DNA of 64,000 nucleotides, taken from positions 469,012,400 through 469,076,399 of the forward strand of contig NC_081406.1 in NCBI RefSeq assembly GCF_030272615.1, written 5' to 3'. Below are positions 34,656 through 46,270 of the stretch, in pieces. Both the position numbers and the translations under genes were made by a program. A model generated the notes under the pieces. The model had not been told where the DNA came from. It worked only from the letters and a program-made list of their open reading frames with translations, and searched no databases. This DNA comes from Cryptomeria japonica (lineage: Eukaryota > Streptophyta > Pinopsida > Cupressales > Cupressaceae). Every line of letters starts with the position of its first letter. Positions within the stretch are counted from its first letter, which is position 1.

Positions 34656-35096
34656 GTCAGATCTATTTGTCGACCCCCTGAATGACTGTGCGGTAAGATA
34701 AATCTGCATATTGTGATGCTTTATGATGTTTTGAAGTGATTTTGTGATCAAACCGGTAGGTTTGATATGATATGGGAACCGGTAGTGAGTTTGAGGGTTG
34801 AATGAAGTTTAGGGTATGTTCAACTGGGTATAGCATTTAATGTTGTTGGTAAAAGGTAAATAAAAGGATGTTTTTTAGTTTCATTTGTTACCATGCATTT
34901 TTTAGAGCATTTGGAGAGTGACTAAAGTAGAGAAGAGCTTTTGATTGCTACATTGATGAATATTAACAACAGATTGAGAAGATTTGTAGATTTGTGAATC
35001 GATGAAGTGCATTCAAACTGGAAAGTGCAGAAACCCTAGCTACGAAGGAGGAAAAGATATTTACCTGGAATTTGTATCTATGTTTGATATTTTGAG
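34656..35096 (+). other. spacer between ORF1 and ORF-U of element E
   Basis: About 440 bases with no gene. It begins with TTAGGGGGAACC near 34641, echoed in element G by TTAGGGGGTAG (44663). No trace of pol sequence is seen here, which is where it would be expected in a copia element. Confidence 0.5.
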
Positions 35097-38000
35097 ATGG
35101 ATACACCACACTTTGTTGATATAACTAAAAGGCCTTGACCAGAATTCAAGAGGCATCCACTCAAGTCAATTAAAACCAATCCTGTTGGAGCCCTATCTAG
35201 TGTTTTGTGTGGTGTGTTGCATGTTGAAGATATTAGATCCTAACTGGAAGATTTGGGAATGTTTATAATATTCAACCAATTTCAAACAATGTGTGATAAA
35301 CAAGGTGTTTTGAAGGATCAATTTTGAAGGGTTGTCGAGAAGGGTTTTCACCATACGTTGAATTTTCTTGATGAATTCAAAGAAGACTATATCAGGTATG
35401 TTTTGAGCAGAATACATGACCAGTTTATTTGTCTTGATCGATCGCATAAGATTACAAAGGAAGCGATTCATGTTGTCACCAAATTGTGTGCTACCGATGA
35501 AGTTGTTCATGTGCTGAGGTCAATCCTGAAGGATGATGTAACTAAACTGATAAAGTCTAAATGGGATGGATGTACTATGACAATAAATAAAATTGAAGAC
35601 CCTAAGGTGAAATATGCATCTATGGTGATAGAATATAGTGGTGATCGAATATAGGGTTTATCATTCAAGTAGAACAAATAGTATTCCTAGAGTTGTGATT
35701 CACACTACCTACTAGATGATTAAATAAATTGTAGACTATCATCTTGTTGAAGCCCTAAGAACCTAGTTGATATTGAATCAAGAATCAATTAAGAAGGATA
35801 AAAGGTAGAAATTCAAGTTTGGACTATTGATCATAGGTTTGGTTTTCTACTTTCAGAACTCCTTTCTCGGTATTGGTGATATACAATGGTCAAATGATAC
35901 ACTGGTAATGTTACAAATCAAGAACATCATCACGATGATTGGTAATGAATTCGATAAGGTCATGTGGGGATACTTTAAATATTTTCAAAAGAAAATGCAC
36001 AAAAGAGAGAGGATACCGGAACAAGTTGTTAAGAGTTATGAAGATTATATCTGTTTCATGGTTGATACTGAAACTTGTCAGATGGAGGTTGTAGAACCTA
36101 GGACATCTTGGGTGATGTCGACGGGTTATGAAGTTGAAGCTGATTTACTGATTGTTTATGTTGATCATCTTCTATCTACAATGGTAGATCCTAATGCAAC
36201 AAGGTTTGGAACATACAAGGAGAAATCTATTGAGGTGCATTCTGAGCTTGCCAGACCGGTCATTGTAAATAAAGTTAGAAAAAAAGTGGAACAATTTGTA
36301 GTTCAACAAGGATTTAAAAAGGAGGTGATTGTTGAGGCCAGAGCAAAATTTGAAGCAAAGAAGGCTGTTGAATCCTCTAGTGCACCAATCGGTACCAGAA
36401 GACAAAAAAGAAGTACAGCTGCTAAGGAGAAACCTTCTAAAATTCAATTCAAGAGAAAGGGGAAAAAAATCAAGCCCCCTACACTAGTATTCACCGGAAA
36501 GATGAAGAAGGAGCAAGCAAAGAGAGTTGCAGATGAAGAAGAAATGGAGTCTGAAGGAGAGAAGAAAGAAATGGGAGCCAGTGGTAAGAAATCAAAGGTT
36601 GTTGGAGCGTCTACTATAAATTAGTTAAGAAACTGGTAACTAAACTTACTCCCTTTAAAAAAATAGTGTTACACATTAAGGAGTATGGTATATTAGCTAG
36701 TTTGAATAAACTTTATGACAAATTTAGTGAAGAGGAGCAAAGGCAAATTGAAGATCCAATAGTTTTGTTAATGAATAAGTTTAGTAAAGCTCTAATTGAA
36801 TTGAAAAGGAAAATACCAAATTCTTTGTATAGTAAATTTGATGCAAGATGGCAAGCTGTAATAAAACAAGACAGGGAGATTATTGAATTTGTTCTTGTAA
36901 GTTTACAACCAGAAGCCTCAAAGGAGGATTTGCAAAATATCTTTTTGAATTCAAAACCACTTTAGATCAAAGAAAAAGCTTACAAGATTACTTGTTGGAG
37001 AGTCCTAGTCGCTACAAGATGAGACTAAGGAGATTTTGAAGAAGTTTTTAGGACTTATTCTTGAAGAAGAGGAGTCAGAGAGATTAAAGGGAGAACATAT
37101 CCCTAACAATGTGAATATTGATGAAATCATACCAGATGAGATTGTTTTTGCTGACACAATAGTTGATACACACACTGAGAAAGAAACAATCATTATTCAT
37201 GATGATGAGATAGTATTACCAGAAGTGAATCTAACCAATAAAGGTAAAGAAGATGCAGGGAAGACTCAACAATAAGATGAAGAAATGATAGAGCAACCGA
37301 TGAATGAGCAAGTAGAAAATGTACAGCCCACTAAGCAATCGAACAAGACAGAAGCACAAGAGCCACCAGTATTTACACAAAAAGATGATGTGCAAACCAC
37401 TGCACCATTGGTGATGTACAAGGAGAAGGAAGAGGAGAAAACTAAAGAGAAAGCAGAGGAGCATGGGAAGGATGCAAAGAAATAGAAGGAGGAATAAAAA
37501 TAGAAGGAAGAGCAAGAATAGAAAGTGACTCCCCAATCAATTACATCAAAGAAGATAATTGATGATGATGAGAAAGATGACACTGTAAGCATACAAGGAC
37601 CAATAAAAATGGATATGTTGTCCTATTGAGCTGACGGAGATAGCATCAACCATGCAATCTAAGGCACAAAAGAATATTATGAAGGCTCAGAGAAAAGAAG
37701 CACAAACTATTCAAATTGTAATAGATATACTTTCTTGTATATTATTGGAAACTGATATTGATAGTCTTCCTACACCTATTGACAAACTGGAACATTTGGT
37801 TACATCATCAGGTGAGAAGATGAAGAGCCTGGAAGAAGTTGCAATCAAGAATGCTAAGAAGGAATATGAGAAGAGAAGGATTGCAATTTTGATCAAAGAA
37901 ATTGATAGAGATAGGGTAGGTCTTAGTGATAATATGGAACACATAAAAGATGCACTCAAGACCAGAGGTACAATACTGTCTACAATTTGTAATTTTTCAT

Positions 38001-38163
38001 TATTTCTTGATGATATAGAGAAGAAGATCAAGGAAAAATAGTAGGCAATAAAGGTTATGAGTGAATCATTTGATCCTCTAAATGATCCAGCTACAATTTT
38101 TGGTCATTCTATTGTAAGTGTGCAACATAAGTTGAAGTCATATGAGGCAGAAAAGGTTAAGAG
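35097..38163 (+). pseudogene. Element E ORF-U, main part (unknown protein)
   Basis: From ATG 35097 (DTPHFVDITKRP) a degenerate ORF of about 1,000 codons. The N-terminal domain has LHVEDIRS, FLDEFKEDYIRYVLSRIHDQ, HKITKEAIHVVT, SKWDGCTMTINKIEDP and KFKFGLLIIGLVFYF (to 35860). The middle has RERIPEQVVKSYEDYICFMV, MEVVEPRTSWVM and FGTYKEKSIEVH (36000-36240). Then come a Lys/Glu-rich region, NKFSKALIELKRK (36773), a long acidic stretch and a coiled coil (37652-38040). A 16-bp tandem duplication at 35624-35655 causes a frameshift. Element G has the same series of motifs. I do not recognise an enzyme; a structural or env-position protein is possible. Confidence 0.65.
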
Positions 38164-39661
38164 TGTTGGCATAACTATGTTGGCACAACCGGTTCATTGG
38201 TTAGTATTGTCATTGATGACCAACACTTACCAGTGAATAAGGCCAAGCTCATAGGCAAGAAGATGTGGTAAACCTCAATGGTTTACTCATGGTTGCAAAC
38301 AGTATGGAGGATTTAGTGCTTCCCAAATATGAATCATTGACACACTTAATCAGTGTGTTGTTAGAAAGCTAATCGGTTGAAGGGAAAATAGAGTAGCCGA
38401 CCAGTCATTCAAGCACCAGATGGGTATTGAGATCATTTTCTTCAAACTAGTAGATGAAATGATGATGCGGTCACAAGAGGTGACTCAGATTGCATTTTAG
38501 TAGTCTTATGCATGATCAGAACACTTTGAATAGATAGGTGATCAGTCTAAGTGATGATCGGTAATCAGTGGCAAAAGGTGAAGATTTACACCGGTGAACC
38601 GGTAATACAGGTTGAAGGATGATATCCTTCGAGAATCTCGGAGCAATGACCGGTAAGCTGGATGTGATGACCAAAGGTAATTTAGTCATGGTGAGATATC
38701 ATTAAACAAATGGATAGTGAAGTTTACTACAGTTAACAATCAGTTAAGGTGAGATTTATGTGGATTTTCTGGTTCGCATTAAAAAGACAAAGCATGACCC
38801 AAAGGATGGTGAAATTATAAGTTGTAGAGGAAGTTAAGGATGAGTTGTTGTGAGATTTATGGAGAGCGTGTAGAGAGGGTGCAAGAAGATTTGGAAAGTT
38901 TTAAATTTTAAATCTACTGAGTTTTGTATAAAGGTTTCAAGCAAAAACCAAAAAGTTTGATCGTAAAAATTGCAAAGTGCGATTCTGAGGAGAGGTGATC
39001 CAGCAAGATGAGAAGAGGGCAGAACTGCTAAGTGAATAGCAAAGTGTTGAAGAGAATGTGCAGAGCTTGGATAGTGTGAAGAGAAGAGAAAGAATGCAGA
39101 GCACCAGAAGAGTGCAGAGCACTGGTAGAGTGCAGAGCAAGTGTAATTGGTGGCCAAACCGAAGAGCTTCATTTGGATCTAATTAAGCTAAGAGTAGCTA
39201 TTACGGATAATCTTTCTCTGTATTATTTTCTAATAATGAAAATAGTAAAATCCCTTAACCGAGTGGACTTTAACAGGTCCCTTTGCAAAATCCCTTAACT
39301 AGGTGATATCTTAAATGATGATCCTAAGTCCTTTAACAAGGCTACCTCTAATAAGGTAAAGGTTCTAACAGGCCTTAAAGAAAATCCCTTAACCAGGTGG
39401 CACCTAATAGTGTCTTTGTACTCCAGAAGAGTGAAAATTTTGTGAGTTTCTACTCACACCATGGTTTTCTCCCATTTGGGTTTCCACGTGATAAATCTTG
39501 GTAGTCTTGTGTGTTACATTTTTGTGTGCATGTTTCTTTTCAATAGTTCTTATACTAATAAGTGTTAAGCTTGAATAAGAAGTTTTGATTAAGGTTAAAT
39601 CTACAATAATCGGTATAGTGTTGATTCACCCCTCCCCTCTCAACACTAGTTGGGACTAACA
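38164..39661 (+). mobile_element. solo LTR, copia-type, TSD AAGAG
   Basis: A 1498-bp LTR with ends TGTTGGCATAACTATG and GTTGGGACTAACA, flanked by perfect AAGAG repeats at 38159-38163 and 39662-39666. It has a TATA-like GTATAAAGG (about 38928), a cluster of CCCTTAACNAGGT motifs (39245-39405), the CACCATGGTTTTCTCCC module (about 39457) and the CCCCTCCCCTCTCAACA block (about 39629). It splits ORF-U of element E. Confidence 0.9.
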
Positions 39662-39863
39662 AAGAGGACTGCAACTCTACAGGAGTTACAGACACATATA
39701 GTTCCCGAGTTACAAATTTTGTAGAGAGGCTACAAGGAAACATAGGCAATCTTGCTGACACCAGAGATGAGCACTCTAGATGCCATGGAGGAACTTGCAT
39801 ACTAGATTTGGACACACATTGAGATCACGTCCTCTCTTTTCGTAATATTGGATAATGGCTTGT
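39662..39863 (+). pseudogene. Element E ORF-U, C-terminal end
   Basis: Continues ORF-U after the solo LTR. It encodes TLQELQTHIVPELQ, then in another frame TPEMSTLDAMEELAY, a TAG where Gln fits, and IWTHIEITSSLFVILDNGL before TAA at 39861. The end is inferred from the open frame; no second complete copy is in the window to confirm it. Confidence 0.45.
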
Positions 39864-40153
39864 AAGCTTTGAAGATTAATTTTGATGACATTTTTTCAAA
39901 ATGTAATATGTAACCTTTGCATCAGTAATACAAATTTTGGTCTATTGTATTAATTTTGTTTCACATGTATTTACTTACCTTTGTCATTGTTTTGAAAGGT
40001 GGATTAGTATAGTGGTCAATTAAAATTTTGTAATAGCATGCAATTGCTAAGGGGGAGTTTTGAGTTTTGATTTTTTGAGTTTTGAGTCATGAGTCATATT
40101 TTTTGTAATATGACACTTCAACAAAAATTTTCCTAAGTGTTGCCATCAATGCC
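39864..40153 (+). other. 3' untranslated region of element E
   Basis: About 290 AT-rich bases with no gene, between the ORF-U stop and the purine tract. It contains several GAGTTTTGAGT repeats near 40057-40095. Confidence 0.5.
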
Positions 40154-40165
40154 CAAGGGGGAGAT
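40154..40165 (+). promoter_or_regulatory. polypurine tract of element E
   Basis: AAGGGGGAGAT directly precedes the 3' LTR (TGTTGGC). Element H has AAAGGGGGAGAT at the same place, supporting the call. Confidence 0.8.
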
Positions 40166-41336
40166 TGTTGGCTTGATGATGTTTTTGTTGTAAGAGGTTG
40201 ATTGATGAATTGTATTGTGTTTTCATTGATGGCAACCATGTTTTGTTATAAATCTAAGTCATTTAGTCCAACCAGTAAAGCCTAACCAGTAGAGGAAGCA
40301 ATTAAACAATGAATTGGTAAATAGTGATAGAGTTATGTTCAAGCAACTAGTACGGAAGATCGGTGAAGAATTAAGTGTTGTGGTTTGGAATAAATATTCA
40401 TAACATTGATAGGAGTCCATGACCAGAACCTCATCAGTAGATTCGATGGAATGAGTAGGTTAAGATGTTTTGAGCAGTCAGTCAGGAAGAGTAGTTAACT
40501 GCTAAAGCAAGAGTTACCTAGATCAGTAAACCAATAGACATAATGTTTTATTTTGAGTTAAGTTGTTTGTGGCTGACATGAGGAAAGCATAATTTGCAAT
40601 ATTGACTAGATACAATGTACCTAGGAAATTGTTCCAAGGGTTCTTAGCTGACTTAGCAGAGTTGTTTATAAAAAGGAGTATATTGTGTGAAGATATATCA
40701 AATATGAGATTCGAAGTGCGAATGTGATTGTGCGGTGAAAGGTGAAGCTCTATATTGATGTTTAGTCAGTGTTAGAAGCATATCTGAAGTGGATCTAATC
40801 AGGCACAGAGGTGCTAACAACAAATTAGTCACTTGTTGTTTCCTAACAGCTGCAGCAAGATAAAATCCTCTAACAAGGTCACTCCTAATAGGGTACGGTA
40901 GGATCCTCACAGGTTGAAGGTTTAAATCCCTTAACAGGGTCACACATTAACTTGTTTTATTTAAATCTCATATTTGGGTATCTCCTAACAAGGCTAGTCA
41001 TAACAGGCCTTAATGTAATAGCTCCTAACTGGGCTAAGAAACTCCTAATCGGGTGTGCTCTTAATAGAGCAGTTGTAAGACCTTAACTAGTCAGATCCCT
41101 ATTCTACAGATAGTTGAACTTGTGGGTACTAATTCCCACCATGGTTTTTCCCATTTGGGTTTCCACATGAAAAATATTGTGTTATGATTTGCATGCTTTA
41201 TTGGGTGTTAGCTTATATGGTTATTTTCCTTGCATGTTTGTTAAGTTTCAAATTGATAAAAGTGGTGATCAGATTTGTGTTGTTGTTTTTTCTTGCACTA
41301 ATTCACCCCCCCCTCTCAGTGCCTTATAAGTTTATC
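40166..41336 (+). repeat. Element E 3' LTR
   Basis: Uninterrupted copy of the LTR, from TGTTGGCTTGATGATG to TTTATC/A. It proves which parts of 24774-33267 are insertions. It includes a TATA-like TTTATAAAAAGG at 40665, the CCCACCATGGTTTTTCCC module (41136) and the poly-C block (41306). Confidence 0.88.
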
Positions 41337-41341
41337 AACTT

Positions 41342-42248
41342 CCTCATGAATAGTCCTTGTTACTTCAAACACCTTCATCCCCATCATCATTTTCTTATCA
41401 TACTGAAAAGGAAGAGGATGTTCAAAGCAGTTCATCAGAGAAAGCAGAGGAAGTATCAATTCATTCTGACGAATACAAATTAACCTTGATAATGGTCTAG
41501 ATATACAGGTTAATCAAAAGAGAGGTAACCTTGAGAAATATAAGGATGAGGAGCAAACATCTAGTGGTTTACAAAATCTTATAGCAATAGTAGAGCAAGT
41601 GGTAGCTAGAAGCAAAGAAAGAAAGAATAAGTGGTGGTAGGGAAAAACACTTAGGGTAAACATAGATATGCCGCCTCTATTTTCATGGGCCTTAGATGTA
41701 GTGGAGATATGAAAATTAATGGAGGATAGAGAAATAGAAAGGAAGGAATAAAAAGAGTAGTTGTAGAAGGAACTAAAGGAAAAGAATGCAGAAATAGATA
41801 GTTTGAAAGCTCAAATGGAAAAGGTAACCACTATTGTCCCTCAACTTGTTCAATGCATATTCAATGTAGACCACCACCTAGGGTCTATGCTTTATATATG
41901 AGGAAGTGATTATATGAGCAAGGATGAATCATGATTTTATCTTTAATTTCTATTTGTGTTTTGTTTTGGAAATATTGCTAGGATAACTAAGATCTTTATG
42001 TGTTATTGGGGTTTCATTTAACACTATCTAAACTTCTTATGCAAGTTAAAGATCAACTAACACTTTCTTGCATCAAGAACAACATGCTCTATGGTTACTT
42101 CCTCACATATTTCAATAAGATCTATTGTCACCTAGTATAAGTTAGAACACTCCTTGTTTCCAATTTGTCTGTCTATGAAAATGGATAGTCCTCACCTTGG
42201 TTTTTCTATATCCTCCTGCTATATCCAAATACAAAATAAAAATGGTCT
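41342..42248 (+). pseudogene. Element C accessory ORF, C-terminal remains
   Basis: After removal of element E, the reading resumes with HTEKEEDVQSSSSEKAEEVS (about 41400) and a Glu/Lys-rich coiled-coil-like stretch (ELKEKNAEIDSLKAQMEKV, about 41770) to VPQLVQCIFNVDHHL (41870). From about 41900 to 42248 I see nothing coding; this may be the remaining 3' end of element C. Element G begins at 42249. Confidence 0.4.
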
Positions 42249-43422
42249 TGTTGGCATGAGACACTATTATGGTGATGCTTCGGTGAAGATTAATGATATT
42301 AGAAGCATGGAGATTACTTAGGGGTTGTCATTGATGGCAACTCAGCCTAGTAATCCTATCTGGTATATGGAGATTTGGATTATCGGAAGTCATTTTGTTC
42401 ATAAGGCATAAGTTTGGAAGGTGGAACATAGTACCAATAGAGCATGAGTCCCATGTGCAAATATTGATTTCGATGAAGTATTTTTGGTTGCAGTGATCAA
42501 GGAAGGTAGTTTGAGGTTCGAGATAGATAACTTTGTGATCCTATCAATCTAGTGTTGGTTCTAGTGCAAGTTTCTTGGTCTCATATCCAGTGATTCCGAA
42601 AGAATAGGGTTATCTTCTTGTTTGATGGTGTAGCGTGTGATCCAGATTCCTTGAGGTGATTGTGGTGGTCATTGATGAGTTTGAGGTGATTAGGCCGACT
42701 TATTGGAAACTTGTGATCATATGTTTTTATTCTAGAATAAGGATTTGTAGAAGGATTGAGCTAACATGAGTCTGCATGTTTCATATTTTATTGTTTTGAG
42801 TTGCCAACCAGTTGGAGATTTATTTTGGTGGTGCAGATATATAAGATGGACTTGGGTGATATTTTTGGGTGTAGTTATGTGATAGAAAATTCTTTTGGTG
42901 CGATTGAGTGCAGTTTCACGTGCACATCTTTAGTGTTAATGATCTGGTATTTGGTAGCAGAGCAGAACATAGTAGTTTTCCAAAACAGTGACAACTGATC
43001 ATTCTTGAGCCTAACCGGAATAGATTTCTAGTATTTGTAGATGCTATACTCTAGTTCATACATTGTATTAGCTTCTATATCTCATTTGTAGGATAGTGAG
43101 TCCTTCAGGGTTGCAACCCTATTTTGTAATTGACCAATGAGCTCTAGGCAGTGTGCCTGAATGCAAGTGCATTCCACTTTTGTAATATTGTTTTTCTACT
43201 AGCCATAGTATAATATTATTGTGGGTTCAAATCCCACCATGGTTTTGCCCTTTTGGGTTTCCACATAAAAATATTGGTGCTATGGTTGTATGTTTATTTG
43301 GTTTATGTTTCTACATTTTGGTTCCAGTTATTTGCATCTGGTGGTTGAAGAATCAACTTAATAAATTTGTGAACTACAAAACACTGATTCACCCCCCCTC
43401 TCAGTATTCATTGATTACAACA
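42249..43422 (+). repeat. Element G 5' LTR
   Basis: Inferred from TGTTGGCATGAGACAC at 42249 to GATTACAACA at 43422, just before the primer site. It holds TCCCACCATGGTTTTGCCC (about 43232) and CACCCCCCCTCTCAGT (about 43390). No second copy is in the window, so the left edge is less certain. Confidence 0.6.
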
Positions 43423-43424
43423 AT

Positions 43425-43436
43425 TGGTATCAGATC
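43425..43436 (+). promoter_or_regulatory. primer binding site of element G
   Basis: TGGTATCAGATC, one base from the canonical initiator tRNA-Met site TGGTATCAGAGC, directly after the LTR. Confidence 0.75.
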
Positions 43437-43463
43437 CTAGTTCCTCTAAGAAAGTCTAACAGC

Positions 43464-44652
43464 TTGAGGAAGATCCAGAATATTGAATCAATGGAATCCA
43501 GTTTGCAGAAACAACTTACTATGGCACTTCAAGATCTTGATGAAGTAATGAAGGAAAAGAGTAGTTTGAAAAGAAATATGAATGCAACTGAAGAATTCAT
43601 TGAGATATTGAAAGATAAATTGAACACCTCTAGAGAAAAGAGAAAGGGGTTGATGGAAAAAATTTAGGAGAAAGAAGATCAAAGCATTGACAATCAAGCC
43701 CTACAAGACAAGACAAAAGAATGTGAGAAGTTGGCTAGGGAGAATACAGTTTTGAAGAATGAAATGCAATCTATTGTAATGAAGTTGACTGAGGAGATTG
43801 AAGACTGTAAGAAGAATGAGGAAACCCTGACTCAGTAATTGAAGGATAGATCTTATGAATTCTATAGATTAAAATATGAGAATGATCAAGTGAAGCTTGA
43901 ATTGGTTGAAACAAATAATGATGGACAAGAACTTGAAAGGCAGATCATAATTCTAAGAGATGAGTTGACTACTGCTAATAAGTACAAAGAAAATTTCAAA
44001 GCTAGTTCAGCCCGGTTGGATGAGATGCTGGAAAGTCAGAGACATGGGAAAGATATGCATGGAATTGGATTTGAGAAAGGAAAATCCTCCAGTCTGGTCA
44101 AAACAATCATCATAATAAGGACAAGATATCTCTGGTAAGATAGCCTAATGCCTATAAATGCAATGGAAAATGTTTTGTTTGTGGTAAATTTGGTCATATG
44201 GCAGGTCGTGCAAAAGTAAGATGAATAATGGAATGATGAATACTATGAACAATGGACCTACCTTTACTAGTCAATGTTTCATATGCAACACCTTTGGTCA
44301 TAAGTCAAACATATGCAAAATAGTGATAAATAACTTTCAGAACAAGAGATGCTATGCTTGTGGAATGTATGGACATATTTCTACACAATGCAGGATGAGA
44401 CCAAATCAGATGAACTTCAAGCCTATGCAAAGGAATGTTGTCTTCCATGCATGCAACAAACCTGTTCATATAGCAAGATATTGCAGAAGCAAGAATACAC
44501 CAGTGAATAAGAACAAATTAGATGAAAAAGGAAAAGCTAAAGTGGAAGAGATCAAAGATCAGCATAAGAAGATGTGGATGAAAAAGAAAGACTCAAATGT
44601 GCAGAATGGCTCCACACCTGAATCTGTTGATGGAACCTCATTCGGTAACTAA
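43464..44652 (+). pseudogene. Element G ORF1: coiled coil plus four zinc knuckles
   Basis: A long coiled coil (KQLTMALQDLDEVMKEKSSL to about 44030) leads to LESQRHGKDMHGIGFEKGKS, the same motif as in element E ORF1. Four knuckles follow: CFVCGKFGHMAG with the last Cys lost (44176), CFICNTFGHKSNIC (44277), CYACGMYGHISTQC (44350) and HACNKPVHIARYC with the first Cys replaced (44450). A Lys-rich tail (NKNKLDEKGKAKVEE) ends near 44650 in ESVDGTSFGN. It is likely an RNA-binding gag-like protein without a capsid domain. Stops at 43665 and 43837 are TAG and TAA. Confidence 0.75.
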
Positions 44653-44733
44653 GGAATTTTTGCCTTAGGGGGTAGTTTATCATGTAGATCCTTTAAACCC
44701 CCTTGTGGAGATCTGTAACCGGTCAAGGTTGAT

Positions 44734-46268
44734 TGTCTTGGCATTATGTGAACCGGTATGAGAACATAATGACATTGTATGTTGTCATTGATGTCAAAAT
44801 ACTGAAGAGGTGCAAACTGGCATATGAGAGAACCGACATAACACTGTGAACCAACATGTGTGCCAAAGTGAAGCAGTGTGCTTGTTCAAGGTGAACCGAC
44901 ATATGGTTATGGGAACCGGCACATGGAAGCATTGTATGACTACCGATTGGTAGTCTCAACTTTAGGGTTTCCGGTTGAAGTGCTTCAAGCCTATGTGGCT
45001 CAACCGGTGACATTGTGTGATGAATGAGCATTGTAATGAAGAATAGATCATGTTGCCACGTCAGCCTTGTGTGTGTGAAGGATCTTGCATGAAGGAGATT
45101 GTTCCTATATACCTCAGGAATATGTGAAGTTTGTAAAATGGTGATAACGTGTGATGGGTTATTAGCTGTCACGAAATCGGTGAAAATGAACGATGGAGAA
45201 TGTCTTGAGATTGGATCAAGACTGTTGCAATTAATGGAGTGTTCTTAACGGTCAGAATTGAACCATTTGAATTCCTTAACCTAACAGGTTTAGGGTTTAG
45301 GGTTTATGCTACTGACCTATCTATTTTCCTATAAGGTTGATGTTGTGTCTCTTTCTGAGGTTGTTGGAAAAAGTTGTGTGTGTGTATCTGAGAGAAGGGA
45401 TACGTAATTCTTGCTAGAACAAAAGGAGAGAAGTGATACCTGCAGAGTGTAAGTGCAGAAGGTGAAGAGGAGCTTAAGAGGATATGCATTGGCATTGAGT
45501 GTTGTTACCAGATCATTGTAATACCTATTGATCTCTAACAACCTCAACAGTTGGAATATCCCTTAACAGGGTAGCCTTAACTGGCTTGCTTAAAATCCTT
45601 TAACAGGGTAAGTCAAAGCTACTGAGTTCGGAATCCTTTAGCTATTGAGTTCTTGAAATCCTCTAACAAGGCAACCTTTAATAGGGTTTAACCCTTAACC
45701 AAGTATTGTAGCCATCCCTTAACCAGGTGATCTTTAACAGGATCAGTTGCTAGCAGAACCTATTTTAATGTCTCTAACCAGACAAGGCTCCTAAACGAGC
45801 AGACTTCTAAAGAGTTCAAAAACAACTTGTGGGTATTCATCCCCACCATGGTTTTTCCCAGTTGGGTTTCCATATGAAAAATATGTGTGTCATGTGTGAT
45901 GCTTTTATCTTGTGATACTTTCCTATTGTCTGTCAAGCTTATGATGGTTCTGTGTTTTATGCTTGTCAATAAAACATGTTGAACTAGTTGTTATTATGAT
46001 TTGATGATAGATTACCTATTTATGCATAAAGGTGAAATGGTAGTGTAGTCTTGAGTTGAGTGAAAAGCTAAGTGAGTAACTGGTTAATGCTTATCTCAGT
46101 CATTCTTAGCTTTACCTGTTGCACTCTGCTTCAAACCAATGTCACTGCTTGCCAGTCATTTGAAGTGTCTTCTATCAAACCGGTTTAGGACTGTATTTTT
46201 GCATGTACTGATTCACCCCCCCCCTCTCAGTACCAAGTTAGTACTATCCATTCATCATTAAGTTATCA
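44734..46268 (+). repeat. Element H 5' LTR
   Basis: Matches 50584-52114 throughout, from TGTCTTGGCATTATG to AAGTTATCA. It contains two telomere-like TTTAGGG units (45289-45302), a cluster of CCCTTAACAGGGT motifs (45545-45745), the CACCATGGTTTTTCCC module (45844) and the poly-C block (46213). Confidence 0.92.
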
Positions 46269-46270
46269 AT

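Larger units (their letters stand above)
24774..41336 (+). mobile_element. Element E: pol-less LTR element with ORF1 and ORF-U
   Basis: The LTR copies are 24774-33267 (interrupted by a solo LTR and by element F) and 40166-41336. AACTT at 24769-24773 and 41337-41341 is the target duplication. The interior, from the tRNA-Met primer site at 33270 to the purine tract at 40165, holds a zinc-knuckle ORF1 and a large ORF-U, and nothing resembling reverse transcriptase, RNase H, integrase or protease. It is therefore non-autonomous. A third insertion, a solo LTR at 38164-39661, splits ORF-U. Element G has the same layout. Confidence 0.75.
16878..42248 (+). mobile_element. Element C: outermost gypsy element, split by D and E
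   Basis: Visible pieces are integrase (16878-17731), spacer, and an accessory ORF split into 18556-19367, 24426-24773 and 41342 onward. The joins are supported by target-site duplications of the two inserted elements: CCTAT for D and AACTT for E. C is cut on the left by element B and on the right, near 42249, by element G. It is the oldest layer of the central part of the window. Confidence 0.65.

Noticed and set aside
45304-45547. Overlapping minus-strand open frames in element H LTRs
   Set aside because: They recur in both LTR copies only because the LTRs are duplicates. No motif or coding bias supports them.
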